Assembly (NCBI GenBank): GCA_050949825.1
Contig: JBMNGL010000008.1
Location: forward strand, 1 to 7,826
Direction: 5' to 3'
From: DTU019 sp050949825
Lineage (GTDB): Bacteria; Bacillota; Syntrophomonadia; Syntrophomonadales; Syntrophomonadaceae
Length of the DNA stretch: 7,826 bases
The translations under genes and the position numbers were made by a program. Positions 6,744-7,826 of the stretch are shown here, one piece after another; position 1 is the first letter of the stretch; each line of letters starts with the position of its first letter. The notes under the pieces were generated by a model that saw only the letters and a program-made list of their open reading frames with translations, had not been told where the DNA came from and ran no database searches.

Positions 6744-6831
6744 GAGGGGAGTTTCTATAAAGTCGTCGGTTATCAGGTGTCAGTCGTCAGGTGGGGGAGA
6801 TGAGAAGGGAGTTGTCGATGATCGCTATAAA
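6740..6831 (+). repeat. Near-duplicated gene-junction sequence with inner short repeats
   Basis: ATGAGAGGGGAGTT (6740-6753) recurs as ATGAGAAGGGAGTT (6800-6813), 13 of 14 bases identical and 60 bp apart. Each is followed by CTATAAA, at 6755-6761 and 6825-6831. Between them AGTCGTC (6761-6767 and 6782-6788) and TCAGGTG (6773-6779 and 6787-6793) also occur twice. The first copy contains the stop codon of the small gene and the second contains the ribosome binding site of the methylase. It looks like an insertion or duplication that widened a once-tight gene junction to 74 bp. Confidence 0.55.
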
Positions 6832-7826
6832 TGACGGAATAAATGAAGATAAACGGCTGATCGAGGCCGGCTTCCCCTGTCACCAGGTGGGAGCGGAAAC
6901 CCAGCGGGAACGGGATACTGGGCAAGCTCCACCGACTCATAGAATGCATGTCTGGTGGGCCAGGCGGCCACTCACCCCCAGCCGGGCGGCGATTCTGGCT
7001 TCATTGCTTCCGGCTGATACCGACCCCGATTGCTTCCTGCGCCAGTTGGGCATTGAGAAGGCGGTAGCATTGGTCGGGGATGTGGAGTGGGTGCTGGTTG
7101 GTGCCATAAAATCGGAAATAGAGGTGGAACCTGATGGCCAGGAATGGCTCCCGCTTAATGATAAAGTCGTAAAAGCTCTGAAGAAAGAACAAGCCCGCCG
7201 GGAGAAAAACCGGCAAGTAATAAAAACCATAAACGATGCAGACCCGGTACTGGGGCAGCATCCAATAATAATACGCTGGCAACAGGAATCAATTCCCCTC
7301 CCTGAACCATGGCCGGCGGTGTTAGGCAGATTTGAGGTAAAACGGGTAACAGCAGATCCCGCCTATGTTAACCAGCGAATTGAGTTTCGCAAGATGGCAA
7401 GTATAAGCAGGGTTTTAGGGACTGGTTTTTCCTGGGATAACGAAGATTTATATGGTTATGACCGAGCTTATTCTCATCATTATCAACAAAAATCCAAATC
7501 ATTAACGATATTAGACCCTACTTCGGGTGGGGGTTCAATACCGTTTGAAGCCTTGCGGCTAGGCTACCGAGTAATTGCCAATGACTTAAACCCGGTTGCG
7601 GCAGTAATATTAAATGCTACACTAAAATATCCAGCACAATTTGGAGAGGATTTAGTCTCCGATATAAAAATTTGGGGACAGAAGCTATTGGACCGTGCGG
7701 ATAGTGATTTGGAAACTGTATTCCCTCGAATTTGCACCCTGCCAGATAGCGAATACCGTTTACTGCATAAGCATCTTATAAAATGCCAGCAGTTTGTGTC
7801 TGATTATAACCAATGCAATGCGGTCG
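6818..7826 (+). CDS. DUF1156-type DNA methyltransferase, N-terminal part (runs off window)
   Basis: The first 336 residues of an S-adenosylmethionine-dependent DNA methylase; the frame is still open at the right edge. The N-terminal DUF1156 signature is plain: DKRLIEAGFPCHQVGAE (11-27) and HVWWARRPLTPSRAAI (44-59). A linker with a basic helix (116-135) leads to methylase motif I, LDPTSGGGSIPFEALRLGY (232-250), followed by VIANDLNPVA (252-261), which should hold the cofactor. The catalytic DPPY-like motif is expected beyond the window, so activity cannot be judged. ATG 6818 is chosen because AAGGGAG (6805-6811) lies 6 bases before it; in-frame ATG 6800 is the alternative. Family members are large adenine-type methylases paired with DUF499 ATPases, presumably marking self DNA. 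GC falls from about 57% (6841-7200) to about 41% (7441-7800) within the gene, suggesting a mosaic. Confidence 0.92.
   Translation, partial: MIAINDGINEDKRLIEAGFPCHQVGAETQRERDTGQAPPTHRMHVWWARRPLTPSRAAILASLLPADTDPDCFLRQLGIEKAVALVGDVEWVLVGAIKSEIEVEPDGQEWLPLNDKVVKALKKEQARREKNRQVIKTINDADPVLGQHPIIIRWQQESIPLPEPWPAVLGRFEVKRVTADPAYVNQRIEFRKMASISRVLGTGFSWDNEDLYGYDRAYSHHYQQKSKSLTILDPTSGGGSIPFEALRLGYRVIANDLNPVAAVILNATLKYPAQFGEDLVSDIKIWGQKLLDRADSDLETVFPRICTLPDSEYRLLHKHLIKCQQFVSDYNQCNAV

Noticed and set aside
6937..7282. Two overlapping minus-strand open frames
   Set aside because: Both are antisense to the DUF1156 methylase, whose plus-strand signature motifs are unmistakable.

Overview
The window looks like a chromosomal segment of an anaerobic Firmicute (Clostridia, perhaps in the Syntrophomonas/Moorella/Peptococcaceae range). 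The grounds are strong GGAGG-type ribosome binding sites, a TTG start, textbook sigma-A promoter boxes, about 50-55% GC in the main genes, and dispersed intergenic repeats of a kind often seen in such genomes. The taxonomic guess is an inference from style, not from a marker gene.

Left part (1-2400), housekeeping-like. Positions 1-418 hold no gene: they carry a hairpin-forming dispersed repeat (4-83), a second truncated copy (150-214), and then a promoter -10 box and ribosome binding site for an oligopeptide-type ABC transporter solute-binding protein (419-2065). No permease or ATPase gene accompanies it. Next comes a tRNA-Leu(GAG) gene (2218-2302) with a perfect-consensus promoter (TTGACA, 17 bp, TATAAT) and a good rho-independent terminator (2362-2400).

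Middle part (2400-2888), AT-rich (about 38% GC by hand count). At first sight it is empty. Read through one frameshift and two nonsense codons, it gives one plausible protein of about 150 residues ending 20 bp before the next gene. I interpret it as a decayed gene of unknown family. Overlapping its end, just upstream of the next ribosome binding site, are direct and inverted repeats that could form alternative hairpins.

Right part (2889-7826), a same-strand gene cluster: a 1077-residue DUF499 AAA-type ATPase; a roughly 200-residue protein of unknown function; and the first 336 residues of a DUF1156-type DNA methyltransferase that runs off the window. DUF499 ATPase plus DUF1156 methylase is a recognised pairing in prokaryotic defence islands, normally completed by a helicase and sometimes a nuclease-like gene, which would lie beyond position 7826. 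The likely logic is that the methylase marks host DNA while the ATPase, small protein and downstream partners sense or process unmodified DNA. This is family-based inference; nothing here proves activity.

Three observations suggest recent rearrangement: the decayed gene between the tRNA and the cluster, a 60-bp-spaced near-duplication separating the small gene from the methylase, and a sharp GC drop (about 57% to about 41%) inside the methylase gene just before its S-adenosylmethionine-binding motif.
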